DNA of 48,775 nt from Oscillospiraceae bacterium (GCA_015064505.1 SVSB01000019.1:1-48775), one strand, 5' to 3'; positions 15,400 to 24,151 are shown, counted from the first letter of the stretch. Program-made: numbers and translations. Notes: generated from the letters alone by a model not told the origin.

Positions 15400-16572
15400 A
15401 TGAACAACAATTACGAAGCAGAGATCAAGGCTTGCCTTGAAAAGTACGAGACTATACTCCGCGAGCAGATCGCCCGTGCGGAGAGAATGGAGCAGGACGC
15501 AGGTGCAGTTGACTACTCCAAAAAGGATAAAATAATCATCGGCCTTATCGGCGGAGACGGCATCGGCCCCATCATTATGGAAAGCGCAAAGAAGGTGCTT
15601 GAGCTTCTTCTCAAGGATAAGATAGCGGAGGGAAAGGCAGAGCTGCGCGTTATTGAGGGGCTTACCCTTGAGAACCGCCTTGCCAAGGGTCAGTCGGTTC
15701 CCGACGACGTCCTTGCCGCCATCAAGGCCTGCGACGTTATTCTGAAGGGACCTACCACTACCCCCAAGGGCGGTACCGACGCTCCCGATATGGAGAGCGC
15801 AAACGTTACCCTGCGCCGTGAGCTTGACCTTTACGCAAACGTGCGCCCCGTTTCCGTTCCCGAGAAGGGCATCGACTGGACCTTCTTCCGCGAGAACACC
15901 GAGGGTGAGTACGTTCTCGGAAGCCGCGGCGTTGAGATAAAGGACAAGCTTGCCTGCGATTTTAAGGTCACCACCGATGCGGGTACCAAAAGAATTGCCC
16001 GTGCGGCCTTTGAGTTTGCAAAGAACAACGGCAAGGATAACGTTGCCATCGTTACCAAGGCAAACATTATGAAGAAGACGGACGGAAAGTTCTCCCGTAT
16101 TGCAAATCAGATAGCCGCTGAGTATCCGGAGATATCCTCCGAGGAGTGGTACATAGATATTATGGCGGCAAATCTGGTAAACGAAAACATCCGCACCAAG
16201 TTCAAGGTGTTCCTGCTTCCCAATCTTTACGGTGACATCATCACCGACGAGGCTGCCCAGATCCAGGGCGGCGTCGGTACCGGCGGAAGCTCCAACGTTG
16301 GCGACAGATACGCAATGTTTGAAGCCATTCACGGCTCTGCTCCCCGTATGATCGCGGAGGGCATCGGTCATTACGCAAATCCCCAGAGCGTGATCAAGGC
16401 GGCAGAGATGCTGCTCCGTCACGTTTGCCTTATAAGGGAGGCGGATATTCTTGCCGCCGCTCTTGAAAAGACCACCGCAAGTGATGCAAAGATAAAGATC
16501 GACGAGTGCAAGGGTGCAACCTGTGCCGAGTACACCGATTATCTCCTTGAGGAGCTTGCAAATTTAATCTGA
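15400..16572 (+). CDS. Isocitrate/isopropylmalate dehydrogenase family protein
   Basis: 390 residues. After an unusual N-terminal extension of about 45 residues comes the family start IIGLIGGDGIGP. Later come the substrate helix SANVTLRRELDLYANVRP, the FFRENTEGEYV loop and the cofactor-binding region FEAIHGSAPRM. The fold oxidatively decarboxylates isocitrate, isopropylmalate or a related 2-hydroxyacid with NAD(P). The cofactor segment departs from the standard HGSAPDIAG, so cofactor and substrate are open; isocitrate is most likely. GGAG precedes the ATG. Rex lies just downstream, so redox-linked control is a reasonable guess. Confidence 0.83.
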   Translation: MNNNYEAEIKACLEKYETILREQIARAERMEQDAGAVDYSKKDKIIIGLIGGDGIGPIIMESAKKVLELLLKDKIAEGKAELRVIEGLTLENRLAKGQSVPDDVLAAIKACDVILKGPTTTPKGGTDAPDMESANVTLRRELDLYANVRPVSVPEKGIDWTFFRENTEGEYVLGSRGVEIKDKLACDFKVTTDAGTKRIARAAFEFAKNNGKDNVAIVTKANIMKKTDGKFSRIANQIAAEYPEISSEEWYIDIMAANLVNENIRTKFKVFLLPNLYGDIITDEAAQIQGGVGTGGSSNVGDRYAMFEAIHGSAPRMIAEGIGHYANPQSVIKAAEMLLRHVCLIREADILAAALEKTTASDAKIKIDECKGATCAEYTDYLLEELANLI

Positions 16573-16593
16573 TTATAAGTCATGGAGGACAGT

Positions 16594-17283
16594 ATGGCGC
16601 GCACAATTAAAAAAACGGAAAAAATAATATCCGATGCGGTAGTAAACAGATTGCCGAGGTATTTCAGATTTTTATCTGAATTGAGGCGCGCAGGTGTGGA
16701 GCGCACCAGCTCCACGGAGCTGTCCGTGCTTATGGGAGCCACCGCATCCCAGATAAGACAGGACCTGAACTGCTTTGGCGGCTTCGGTCAGCAGGGATAC
16801 GGCTACAGCGTTCCTTATCTTTATGAAAATATTGCGTCCATTCTGGGCGTTGACAGGGACTACCGTGCTATAATCGTGGGTACGGGAAATCTGGGCAGGG
16901 CACTTGCCTCCAGCCCCGTATTTGAGAAGCGCGGCGTGCACGTAACTGCCCTTTTTGACGTGGATGAAAAGCTGATAGATACCACCTTCTGCGGCTTCCG
17001 CATCAAAAATATGGCGGAGCTTGAGGCTTACTGCGAGAAGGAAAGACCCGATATCGCGGTGCTCACGGTGCCCCGCGGTGCCGCAAAGGACACGGCCGAG
17101 CGCCTCGTTGCCGCAGGCGTGAAGGGTATCTGGAATTTTACGAACATAGAGCTTACCCCCGATAAGGCTATGGTGCAGAACGTGCATCTGGGTGATACTC
17201 TTATGACTCTTTGCTATAACGTAAGGAAGAACGAGGAGCAAAAGAAAGGCACGGACGCGGAGGACGGCAGTGAAGAAGTATAA
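16594..17283 (+). CDS. rex: Redox-sensing transcriptional repressor Rex
   Basis: 229 residues from the ATG with GGAGG five bases upstream; an ATG twelve bases earlier overlaps that site. The N-terminal winged helix (about 10-75) contains SSTELSVLMGATASQIRQDL and the FGGFGQQGYGY turn. The Rossmann domain has VGTGNLGRAL. Rex senses the NADH/NAD ratio and represses fermentation and respiration genes when NADH is low. Two downstream genes overlap or abut, forming an operon with replication-loader genes. No clear Rex operator was found in the window. Confidence 0.94.
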   Translation: MARTIKKTEKIISDAVVNRLPRYFRFLSELRRAGVERTSSTELSVLMGATASQIRQDLNCFGGFGQQGYGYSVPYLYENIASILGVDRDYRAIIVGTGNLGRALASSPVFEKRGVHVTALFDVDEKLIDTTFCGFRIKNMAELEAYCEKERPDIAVLTVPRGAAKDTAERLVAAGVKGIWNFTNIELTPDKAMVQNVHLGDTLMTLCYNVRKNEEQKKGTDAEDGSEEV

Positions 17284-18262
17284 GGTAAAATACGGCGAAA
17301 ACACCGTTTCTCTGCCTGCGGAGATACTTTCTCATCTTGCGGATGCGGATGCAGACGAGCTGAAGGCGCTCATTTTGCTGGCGTCTGACGGCGACGAGCC
17401 CCGCCTTGAGCTTGCGGGTATGAGCGAGGATGAGTTTGAGAGCGCCGCTTCGTTTCTGCGCGGGGCGGGTCTTGTAAAAATAAGCTCCAAGGGAGCGGGC
17501 AAAAAGAAGGAAGCTGCGGAAAAGAAGGCAGAGCCGGAAATGGAGACCGGGTCTGCTGAGGAGACTAAAACCCCCGAAAAGCGCAACGTGCGCGTCCTTC
17601 GCCGCGAGATACTGCCCGAATATACCTCCTCCGAAATATCCGAGATGATGCGCGAAAACGAGCTTCTTTCATCGCTTATAGACGCGTGTCAGCAGACTCT
17701 CGGTAAGACCTTCAATGCGGCGGAGAGCAACGTTATTATCGCAATGAACCGCTCCATGGGGCTTGACGGAGAGTATATTCTTATGCTCCTTGCCCATTGT
17801 GCGGAAAACGAAAAGAAGAATCTTACATACGTCCAGAGAATGGCTGCGGGCCTTGTGGAATCGGGCGTGCTTACCCCTCCTCAGCTTGAGGAGGAGTTCA
17901 GACGCAGAGAAGAGCTTGCAAGCGGAGAGGGCGCTTTGCGCCGCCTGTTCGGTATCGGCGGACGCGCTCTTACAAAGAAAGAAAAAGATATTTTCAAGCT
18001 GTGGATCTGTGAAAGAAAATACAGCATAGAGCTTATAACCGAGGCGTACGAGCGCACGGTTGCAAAAACGGGAAAGGCGAGCGTTCCTTATTGCAATACC
18101 ATCCTTGAGGGATGGTTTGCAAGCGGAATAACTACCCCCGAGGAAGCAAGAGCAGCCGCAAGCGGTAAAAAGACACCCGCACAGGTGAGAGGCAGCTTTG
18201 AGACCGACGACTTTTTCGGAGCTGCGCTTGACCGTTCCTTGGCGGGGCTTGGAGGAAAGTGA
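17270..18262 (+). CDS. DnaD-domain replication protein
   Basis: 330 residues from a GTG inside the end of rex (14-base overlap). An N-terminal winged-helix-like region (about 1-75) is followed by a charged linker (about 78-105). Two stretches with DnaD/DnaB_2 character follow, around 115-215 and 230-300; the second holds KDIFKLW and the conserved YxNxILxxW-type signature as YCNTILEGWF. Such proteins help load the replicative helicase in Firmicutes. The next gene is the ATPase loader, which supports this. Confidence 0.85.
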   Translation: MKKYKVKYGENTVSLPAEILSHLADADADELKALILLASDGDEPRLELAGMSEDEFESAASFLRGAGLVKISSKGAGKKKEAAEKKAEPEMETGSAEETKTPEKRNVRVLRREILPEYTSSEISEMMRENELLSSLIDACQQTLGKTFNAAESNVIIAMNRSMGLDGEYILMLLAHCAENEKKNLTYVQRMAAGLVESGVLTPPQLEEEFRRREELASGEGALRRLFGIGGRALTKKEKDIFKLWICERKYSIELITEAYERTVAKTGKASVPYCNTILEGWFASGITTPEEARAAASGKKTPAQVRGSFETDDFFGAALDRSLAGLGGK

Positions 18263-18263
18263 T

Positions 18264-19232
18264 ATGGCATATGCAAAAGAGGTCTATTCCGGAATACTTG
18301 CGGAATACGACGAAAAGCGCGACAGAGCACAAAGAAGAGCCGATGCGCTCAACGAGGAGCTGTGCCGCCGCTCTCCCGAATATGCGGAGATAACGGCGCG
18401 CCTTTCTTCCATCGGTGTACGAATGCTTCTTGCATCCCGTTACCCGGATAAGGAGGCGCGAATCGCCGCCATCCGCCGTGAGACAGAGGAGCTGAGAGAG
18501 CGCCGCATAGCGGCTCTTGCCTCCCTCGGCTATACGGAGGAGGATGCGGACGTGCATTACGAGTGCGCTCTTTGCTCCGATACGGGATATACGGATCGGG
18601 GAATATGCGCCTGCCTTAAAAGAAAGCTTGCCGAAAGACAGCTTGAAAGCTCCGGACTCGGCACACTTTGCCGCCGTTGCAGCTTTGATAACTTCTTTTT
18701 GAAGTATTACGGTGATACCCCGGAAAACCTTGCCCATATGGAAAAGGTGCTTGCCGCCGCAAAGCGATACGCGGATGAGTTTGATCCGCGCACGAGCCAG
18801 AGCCTTTTGCTTATCGGCGGAACGGGACTTGGCAAAACTCATATCTGCGCCGCTATCGCAAGGGTAGTTGCATACGGCGGATACACGGTGCTGTATACGG
18901 GCGCTCAGGCAATGTTCAACGATTTTTCAAACGAGCGCTTCCGCAACGGATACGCAATGTCAGAGCTTACGGAAAAGTATTTTTCCGCCGAGCTGCTTAT
19001 AATTGACGATCTGGGCGCGGAGGCAATAAATCAGTTCTCCGTTTCCTGCCTTTACGATCTGATAAACACAAGGCTCGTGAAGGGAATGCCCGTTATTATC
19101 AACACGAATTTTGATGCCGCTTCTCTCAGAGAAAAGTATGCGGACAGAATAACCTCCCGCCTTTTCGGCGAGTACGCCGTACTCCCCTTCAAGGGCAAGG
19201 ACATACGCGCTCAAAAGTTGAGGGAGATTTAA
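18264..19232 (+). CDS. Helicase-loader ATPase, DnaC/DnaI type
   Basis: 322 residues from the ATG at 18264, preceded by GGAGGAAAG. A helical N-terminus is followed by a zinc-binding cluster (Cys101, Cys104, Cys115, Cys117) as in DnaI. The AAA+ core has Walker A GGTGLGKT (185-192) and Walker B LLIIDDLG (244-251). The N-terminal zinc domain and the DnaD partner favour a chromosomal DnaI-like loader over an IS21 IstB protein. One base separates it from dnaD. Confidence 0.88.
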   Translation: MAYAKEVYSGILAEYDEKRDRAQRRADALNEELCRRSPEYAEITARLSSIGVRMLLASRYPDKEARIAAIRRETEELRERRIAALASLGYTEEDADVHYECALCSDTGYTDRGICACLKRKLAERQLESSGLGTLCRRCSFDNFFLKYYGDTPENLAHMEKVLAAAKRYADEFDPRTSQSLLLIGGTGLGKTHICAAIARVVAYGGYTVLYTGAQAMFNDFSNERFRNGYAMSELTEKYFSAELLIIDDLGAEAINQFSVSCLYDLINTRLVKGMPVIINTNFDAASLREKYADRITSRLFGEYAVLPFKGKDIRAQKLREI

Positions 19233-19240
19233 ATAACGCA

Positions 19241-19275
19241 AAAAAGTAGCAGTTTCTCGAAAACTGCTACTTTTT
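19241..19275. terminator. Bidirectional terminator
   Basis: A 15-bp stem (19241-19255 with 19261-19275) around a CTCGA loop, with A5 on one side and T on the other. It serves the loader gene on the plus strand and the AraC gene on the minus strand, whose stop codon (19267-19269) is inside the stem. Confidence 0.9.
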
Positions 19276-20067
19276 TATAAAAATTGATGGATTTTTAGAG
19301 GCTCGGTTTCTGAATTCCGTGGGTGTCATATTAAAATAGCTCTTGAACGCCCTTGAAAAGCTGTAAACGTCCGTGAAGCCCACGGCACAGCCCGCCTGCC
19401 CTGGGGACATATTCATTTCCTTCATAAAGGTTGCCGCCTTGCGCATACGGCACGCCTGAAGGTATTGCTTCATGGTTATGCCCTCCGCCTCCTTGAACAT
19501 CTTGCCAAGATGCGCACGGCTCATATGCAGCGTTTCAGCAAGCGCGGATATGGTCACCGTGGAGTATGCGGTGTCCATAATGTGCTTTGCGGTCTCCACG
19601 GTGTCGTTTGCCTTGGTGGGTACGCGTTCCGTTGCCGATATCAGCATTATCATCTCAAAGATCTTGCCCGCAAGGTGCTCCTCGTAATGGGGGCGGTCAC
19701 GGTCTATTTCCGTAAGCGAGAGAAAAATATCCCTGACGGAGGCGCCGTCCATTACCGGCTCCGTGAAGTATTCGGAAAGATCAAGCTCCGTTTCAAAGCC
19801 TATCCATATATAGTGCCACGGGTCGTCTCTATCCGCAACGTAGGTTGTGGTCTCCATTGGGCGGATAATAAAGCACTCGCCTCCATTTACTCTGTAAGGA
19901 ACTCCTTTTTCAACGTACGTTCCTTTTCCGCTTACAACGTAATGAATAAGCCAGAAATCGCGCACAAGGAGGCCCGGGGTGTGCTCCGGCGGACATTTTT
20001 GCCATCCGCAGCTATAGGGGTTGATTATTGGCAGATGCTTGTTTTTAAGTAGAAATTGCTTGAACAC
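19267..20067 (-). CDS. AraC-family regulator with cupin sensor domain
   Basis: 266 residues from a GTG with AAGGAG seven bases upstream. The N-terminal half (about 20-120) is a cupin-type ligand pocket: VVSGKGTYVEKG, GGECFIIRP and a YIWIGFE strand. The C-terminal 100 residues carry two helix-turn-helix units (SALAETLHMSRAHLGKMFK and the AGCAVGFTDVYSFSRAFKSY signature). It is divergent from a solute-binding protein and a BNR protein, so it probably activates them in response to a sugar. Confidence 0.92.
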   Translation of the reverse strand: MFKQFLLKNKHLPIINPYSCGWQKCPPEHTPGLLVRDFWLIHYVVSGKGTYVEKGVPYRVNGGECFIIRPMETTTYVADRDDPWHYIWIGFETELDLSEYFTEPVMDGASVRDIFLSLTEIDRDRPHYEEHLAGKIFEMIMLISATERVPTKANDTVETAKHIMDTAYSTVTISALAETLHMSRAHLGKMFKEAEGITMKQYLQACRMRKAATFMKEMNMSPGQAGCAVGFTDVYSFSRAFKSYFNMTPTEFRNRASKNPSIFIKK

Positions 20068-20096
20068 AGCCGACTCCTTTTGATGATTTTAATTAA

Positions 20097-20125
20097 AGTA
20101 TAACAGCTTTTTTTGGGCAAATCAA
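20097..20125 (-). promoter_or_regulatory. Promoter of the AraC gene (19267-20067)
   Basis: Minus-strand TTGATT (20120-20125), 17-bp spacer, TATACT (20097-20102). A 22-base palindrome overlaps the -35. Confidence 0.75.
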
Positions 20126-20145
20126 TTCTTTTGCACAAAAGAATT
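20124..20145. promoter_or_regulatory. 22-base palindrome overlapping the AraC promoter -35
   Basis: AATTCTTTTG and CAAAAGAATT (20124-20133, 20136-20145) surround a 2-base centre. The site touches the -35 box of the regulator gene, where bound protein would block polymerase. It differs in sequence from the direct repeats on the other side of the intergenic region, so a second regulator is possible. Confidence 0.5.
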
Positions 20146-20188
20146 TTTCCGTGATTACAAAATGCCAAAAAAATGCAACGTAATGATA

Positions 20189-20217
20189 TTGACCGTCATT
20201 ATGAAAGTGTGTTAATA
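20189..20217 (+). promoter_or_regulatory. Candidate upstream promoter of the lipoprotein pair
   Basis: TTGACC (20189-20194), a 17-bp spacer and TTAATA (20212-20217); TAATAT one base on gives an 18-bp spacer. It would give a leader of about 115 bases containing the direct repeats described next. Confidence 0.5.
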
Positions 20218-20250
20218 TATGAACGTAAGGAAAAAAGCAAAATCGCAATA

Positions 20251-20282
20251 TTTGTCTTGTGAATGTTCTTTTTTGTCTTGTG
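20251..20282 (+). promoter_or_regulatory. 21-bp spaced direct repeats, candidate AraC binding sites
   Basis: TTTGTCTTGTG occurs at 20251-20261 and 20272-20282, exactly 21 bp apart. That is two helical turns, the spacing of AraC-family half-sites. The second copy runs into the region about 17 bp upstream of an extended -10 (TGCTATTTT, 20299-20307) that lacks a -35, the layout of an activator-dependent promoter. The start codon follows at 20339 after AGGAGG. Confidence 0.6.
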
Positions 20283-20338
20283 TGTGCTATGGAAAATGTG
20301 CTATTTTAAATTTGTAATTCAATTTACAGGAGGATTAT

Positions 20339-21850
20339 ATGAAAAGGATAATTGCGTTGATCCTTTTGGCTGTTACGGCGTTTTCCGTAATTGCCTGCGG
20401 AGGCACCAAGCCCCCGGCTACGGACACCACTGCGGCGAACACCACGGATGCGGTGACCACGGAGCCCCTGCGTTACCCCGAGGACGGCCCCAACTACATA
20501 CCCGACGAGTACTACGACGGTTACACCTATAACGTTCTGCTTGCGGGAAGCGGTATCGGCGGCAAATTCAACGACTTCGGCGACGAGTCCACGAGCGGTT
20601 ACGCTCTTGTAAGCGAGGCTATTGCCAAGCGTAACGCAAAGATCGAAGAGGATTACGGCGTTGTTATTAAATATAATGATGTTTTCGGCGGCGGTAACGG
20701 TAACGGCGTTGGCTACAACGCAGTTATGGAGGATTTCATTGCCGGCGAAAGCCAGTACGCCATTTGCGAGGTTTCCACCTATGATGCGGCACAGCTTGCC
20801 ATCGGTGATTTCCTTTACGATATGAACTCTCTTCCTCACCTTGATTGCTCTCAGAAGTGGTGGGATAAGGACGCGTACGAGGATCTGACCATCAACGGCA
20901 GACTCTTCTTCACCACGGGCGATATCAGCAGCGTGGACAATATGGCTACTCACTGCATTCTTTTCTCCAAGGAGCTTGCAGCCTCCAAGGGAATAAGCGT
21001 GTCAGATATCTATAAGAGCATAGAAGAGGGCAAATGGACTCTTGATATGTTCACCGGAGCCTGCAAGGATATTTCCGAGGATATGAACGGTGACGATAAG
21101 ATGACCGTTGCGGACCGTTACTCCATCCTTACCTGGAACGATGCGCTTCAGGCAGCCATGGTTGGAAGCCGTATCCGCATTGCGACCGTTGACGAAAACG
21201 GTGAGATGGCTCTTACTTTGTACAGCGACCGTACCGAGAGCATGATAGAAAAGTTCGGTTCCGTATTTTTTGATTGGAATCAGAGCTTCAACTACATAAC
21301 TCAGGTGGAGCAGAGCAAATGGGATGCGGAGCGCGTAAAGATGTTCGAGGAAAACCGCGCCCTGTTCTCCTGCACCGTGCTTAACACCGTTCCCAAGCAC
21401 AGAGATTCCACTCTTGATTTCGGTATTCTTCCTTATCCCAAGTTCGACGAGCTTCAGGAGGAGTACGGCAGCTACGTTGGCGCTACCTATTCCGTTATGA
21501 TGTGCGTTGAGAAGTACATTACCGACGAGGACGTGCAGAAGATCGGCGCTATCACTGAGGCTATTGCTTACGAGTCCTATAAGACCGTAAAGCCCGCGTA
21601 CTACGACCAGACACTTATCGGCAGAGACGTTAAGGATGAGGAAAGCGTGGTCTGCCTTGATATCATCTTTGGAAACAGATGCTTCGACGTTGGTATTTAC
21701 TACAGAATAGGCACCTATACCAACAAGCTCACCACCCTTATGTCCTCCCGCGTAAACCGTTTCTCTTCCTTCTATAAGTCAAGCGAGAGTGCGGCGCTCA
21801 AGGAGATAGAGGATCTGAACAAGCAGTTTGCCGAATGGAAAAACGATTGA
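20339..21850 (+). CDS. Lipoprotein extracellular solute-binding protein
   Basis: 503 residues. Signal peptide with lipobox VIAC (Cys20), then a Thr-rich linker (about 22-45) and a two-lobed solute-binding fold of the carbohydrate ABC type. DYGVVIKY, DFLYDMNSLP and DFGILPYPKFDE are typical of that group. It would sit on the outer face of the membrane and bind an oligosaccharide. No permease or ATPase gene is adjacent, so it either borrows a transporter encoded elsewhere or acts as a sensor. The next gene starts within its stop codon. AGGAGG ribosome site. Confidence 0.85.
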   Translation: MKRIIALILLAVTAFSVIACGGTKPPATDTTAANTTDAVTTEPLRYPEDGPNYIPDEYYDGYTYNVLLAGSGIGGKFNDFGDESTSGYALVSEAIAKRNAKIEEDYGVVIKYNDVFGGGNGNGVGYNAVMEDFIAGESQYAICEVSTYDAAQLAIGDFLYDMNSLPHLDCSQKWWDKDAYEDLTINGRLFFTTGDISSVDNMATHCILFSKELAASKGISVSDIYKSIEEGKWTLDMFTGACKDISEDMNGDDKMTVADRYSILTWNDALQAAMVGSRIRIATVDENGEMALTLYSDRTESMIEKFGSVFFDWNQSFNYITQVEQSKWDAERVKMFEENRALFSCTVLNTVPKHRDSTLDFGILPYPKFDELQEEYGSYVGATYSVMMCVEKYITDEDVQKIGAITEAIAYESYKTVKPAYYDQTLIGRDVKDEESVVCLDIIFGNRCFDVGIYYRIGTYTNKLTTLMSSRVNRFSSFYKSSESAALKEIEDLNKQFAEWKND

Positions 21851-23712
21851 TGAAAAAGCTTATAAAAACGGGAAAAACGGCAGCATTGCCGTTTTTCCTC
21901 TTATCGGTAATATTGCTTTCCGCCTGCACTCCGCCAACTCCCCCTGCGGATACCACGGAAAGCACTCAACCCCGGGTGACGGAGGAGGTTACTACTCAAG
22001 TGGCAGAAAAGAACGTTAGTATTTCCGGTATCCGCAATCTGAATACCGCTCCCGCCGTAGCAGACAGCCATAAGGACGAGGCGGGCAGCTCTTCGCTGGA
22101 GCTTGATTTCCGTAACGCCGTGTCTATACGCGCTACCAAGCTTGGCACGAATACTGCGTTTTATCCCCGTATAAAGAAGCTTTCCGACGGAAGCTTTATC
22201 CTGTTTTACAACACCGGGCAGACGGGCCCGAGCATCAAGTATATGAAGAGCGCTGACGGCGTGGAGTGGGGCGAGAGCAAATTTCTTGCTGAGTCCGAAA
22301 GCCTTGAAGGCGGTGACAGAAGCCTTTACGCAACCGCCGATGCGGTGGAGCTTGCAAACGGCGATCTGTTGGTCGTCTATTCCTACAGAACGGAAAAGAC
22401 TTACACGAAGGATCTTTCAAAGAGCGGTATTGCATTGCGCATCTCAAAGGACAAGGGCGAGAGCTGGAGCGAGCCGAGAAGCATTTACGTCGGTATGAAC
22501 TGGGAGCCTCACCTTCTGCAGGACAAGAACGGTACCGTTTACTGCACCTTTACCCATACCGCGCCATACGTGCATCTGTACGGTTATAATAACACCATCC
22601 GCTCAAGTGGTGCTGCCATAGTGCGCTCAACGGATAACGGTGAGACCTGGACCCCCGAGGTAACGGGTGCGCCCTATACCGCACAGCGCGTTATGCAGTC
22701 TTATATCGGAATGCTTGATGGCAGAAAGATATTCAACGACCAGATGCCCGTTATGCTTCAGCTGAATTCGGGCAAGCTGATGATCGCCTGCGAATCCCGT
22801 CAGCTTGATAACAAGTACTATATCTCTATCGGCTATTCCGACGATGGATGGGCAAAGGAGCTGGGTATCGAGGAGGTTGGACCCTCCGAGAGAAGCACCA
22901 ATCTTTTCCGCGGAGCGGGACCGTATCTTGCACAGTTCCCCTCGGGTGAAACGGTGCTGTCCTACGCGTATAACAGCTTCCTTACCAAAATAGGAAATGC
23001 AGAGGGCAAGAGCTTTGGCGCAGAGGATAAGCCGTTCGTTGCAATTTCTTCCGCTTGTATGTGGGGAACTCTGGAGCCCGATACGGATCATTCCGTTATC
23101 GGCGCCTTTGAGGATAAGCGCACCGTAAATAATCAGAGCATTACCTTTATTACTTACGGCAGTATGTATCTTAATCACCGCATAAACGCCAAGAATACGA
23201 GTACCGCAATTACCGCCGACCCCGCTGACTGGAGCAATAATACCGACGCGCTGTTTGTCGGCTCCGTTTCTCAGGCACAAAGCACCTACCGCTTTGCTCA
23301 TAGCGGCGATAAGGTGACCGTGCTTGTGGAGCGCCTTGACCGCGAGCTTACCGACGGCGATAAGGATATTATCTTCCTTGCGGGAGAGGGAGCAAGCACC
23401 TTTGTGAAGATAACCGTGAACGCAGAGGGCGTTGACAGAGTGCAGAGCTTCGACGGTAAGAGCTATAAAAACGTGGATAAGGATAGCGTGCCCTTTGCCG
23501 TTAACACCGTCACGGAGGGCGATAAGGACGGCAGAGGCTACGTGGTTGAGTTTTCTCTTGATAAGAGTCTTATACCCGGTCTTGGCGACGTTCTTATGGT
23601 GAACGCCCAGCTTGCAAACGAGGATGATGGCGAAAAGTTTGAAAACGACACCTTTGCTTACACCACCTTAACCGACGTTTCCACCTGGCAGCCAGTAGTA
23701 CTTGATAAGTAA
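21850..23712 (+). CDS. Lipoprotein with BNR/Asp-box sialidase-like domain
   Basis: 620 residues from an ATG overlapping the previous stop (TGATG). Signal peptide with a lipobox ending at Cys26, then a Thr/Pro linker. Residues about 95-450 look like a six-bladed sialidase-type propeller: YPRIKKLSDG near 105 and Asp-boxes SKDKGESW (199-206) and STDNGETW (260-267), with a weaker one near 134-140. The C-terminal 180 residues resemble a carbohydrate-binding CBM9-like sandwich. Exo-sialidase is one possibility, but other exo-glycosidases share this fold, and the Arg triad cannot be assigned by eye. It probably frees or holds sugars for the lipoprotein encoded just upstream. Confidence 0.8.
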   Translation: MKKLIKTGKTAALPFFLLSVILLSACTPPTPPADTTESTQPRVTEEVTTQVAEKNVSISGIRNLNTAPAVADSHKDEAGSSSLELDFRNAVSIRATKLGTNTAFYPRIKKLSDGSFILFYNTGQTGPSIKYMKSADGVEWGESKFLAESESLEGGDRSLYATADAVELANGDLLVVYSYRTEKTYTKDLSKSGIALRISKDKGESWSEPRSIYVGMNWEPHLLQDKNGTVYCTFTHTAPYVHLYGYNNTIRSSGAAIVRSTDNGETWTPEVTGAPYTAQRVMQSYIGMLDGRKIFNDQMPVMLQLNSGKLMIACESRQLDNKYYISIGYSDDGWAKELGIEEVGPSERSTNLFRGAGPYLAQFPSGETVLSYAYNSFLTKIGNAEGKSFGAEDKPFVAISSACMWGTLEPDTDHSVIGAFEDKRTVNNQSITFITYGSMYLNHRINAKNTSTAITADPADWSNNTDALFVGSVSQAQSTYRFAHSGDKVTVLVERLDRELTDGDKDIIFLAGEGASTFVKITVNAEGVDRVQSFDGKSYKNVDKDSVPFAVNTVTEGDKDGRGYVVEFSLDKSLIPGLGDVLMVNAQLANEDDGEKFENDTFAYTTLTDVSTWQPVVLDK

Positions 23713-23713
23713 T

Positions 23714-23749
23714 AAAAAACGGTTCGTCCCGCGGGACGAACCGTTTTTT
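23714..23749. terminator. Bidirectional terminator
   Basis: A 17-bp perfect stem (23714-23730 with 23733-23749) starts with A6 and ends with T6. It is shared by the BNR lipoprotein gene (plus) and spoVS (minus). Confidence 0.92.
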
Positions 23750-23756
23750 GTTGATA

Positions 23757-24026
23757 TTATTCTGCAAGGATCACAGACACAAGGCGGATGGCGGTGCGTA
23801 TTTCGCCATTGGTCTCAATTTCCATAAACGAGGGCTTGAAAGCAAGCTTAACGCCCGTGGGCTCAAGAAAATTGCAGGCAATGGCCGCCGCTTTGATCGC
23901 CTGATTTACTGCGGAAGCACCGATAGCCTGTATTTCTGCCTCGCCCGTTTGCCTGATGGAGCCTGCGATAGCTCCGGCTACCAGATTTGGATTTGACGTT
24001 GCGGATACCTTCAGCACTTCTGTCAT
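23757..24026 (-). CDS. spoVS: Stage V sporulation protein S
   Basis: 89 residues, an Alba-like fold protein. It matches the SpoVS pattern throughout: LKVSATSNPNLVAGAIAG at the start and AEIQAIGASAVNQAIKA in the middle. Loss in Bacillus affects spore coat and core completion and septum formation. It follows ymdB and rny, the Bacillus order, yet has its own strong promoter in the gap. The ribosome site is weak. Confidence 0.94.
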   Translation of the reverse strand: MTEVLKVSATSNPNLVAGAIAGSIRQTGEAEIQAIGASAVNQAIKAAAIACNFLEPTGVKLAFKPSFMEIETNGEIRTAIRLVSVILAE

Positions 24027-24081
24027 AGCTGTCTCTTTCTGCGGCGAAGTGAATTTTTAATCTGCTCGCCGTTACGTATCA

Positions 24082-24110
24082 ATTATAAACCATTTTGCGC
24101 ATTATTTCAA
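24082..24110 (-). promoter_or_regulatory. Promoter of spoVS
   Basis: Minus-strand TTGAAA (24105-24110), 17-bp spacer, TATAAT (24082-24087), giving a leader of about 50 bases. A 12-base palindrome ATTTTGCAAAAT lies just upstream (24112-24123). The sequence looks like a sigma-A, not a sigma-H, promoter. Confidence 0.8.
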
Positions 24111-24151
24111 GCATTTTGCAAAATATTAGGGCAAAAATGGTGAAAAAACGT

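Noticed and set aside
15286-16422. 378-codon minus-strand frame opposite the dehydrogenase
   Set aside because: It is antisense to a clear enzyme gene and has no ribosome site. It also runs into the TTTTGAAC repeats.
18264-19232. IstB transposition helper as the identity of the loader ATPase
   Set aside because: The zinc cluster, the DnaD partner and the absence of any transposase favour a DnaI-type chromosomal loader.
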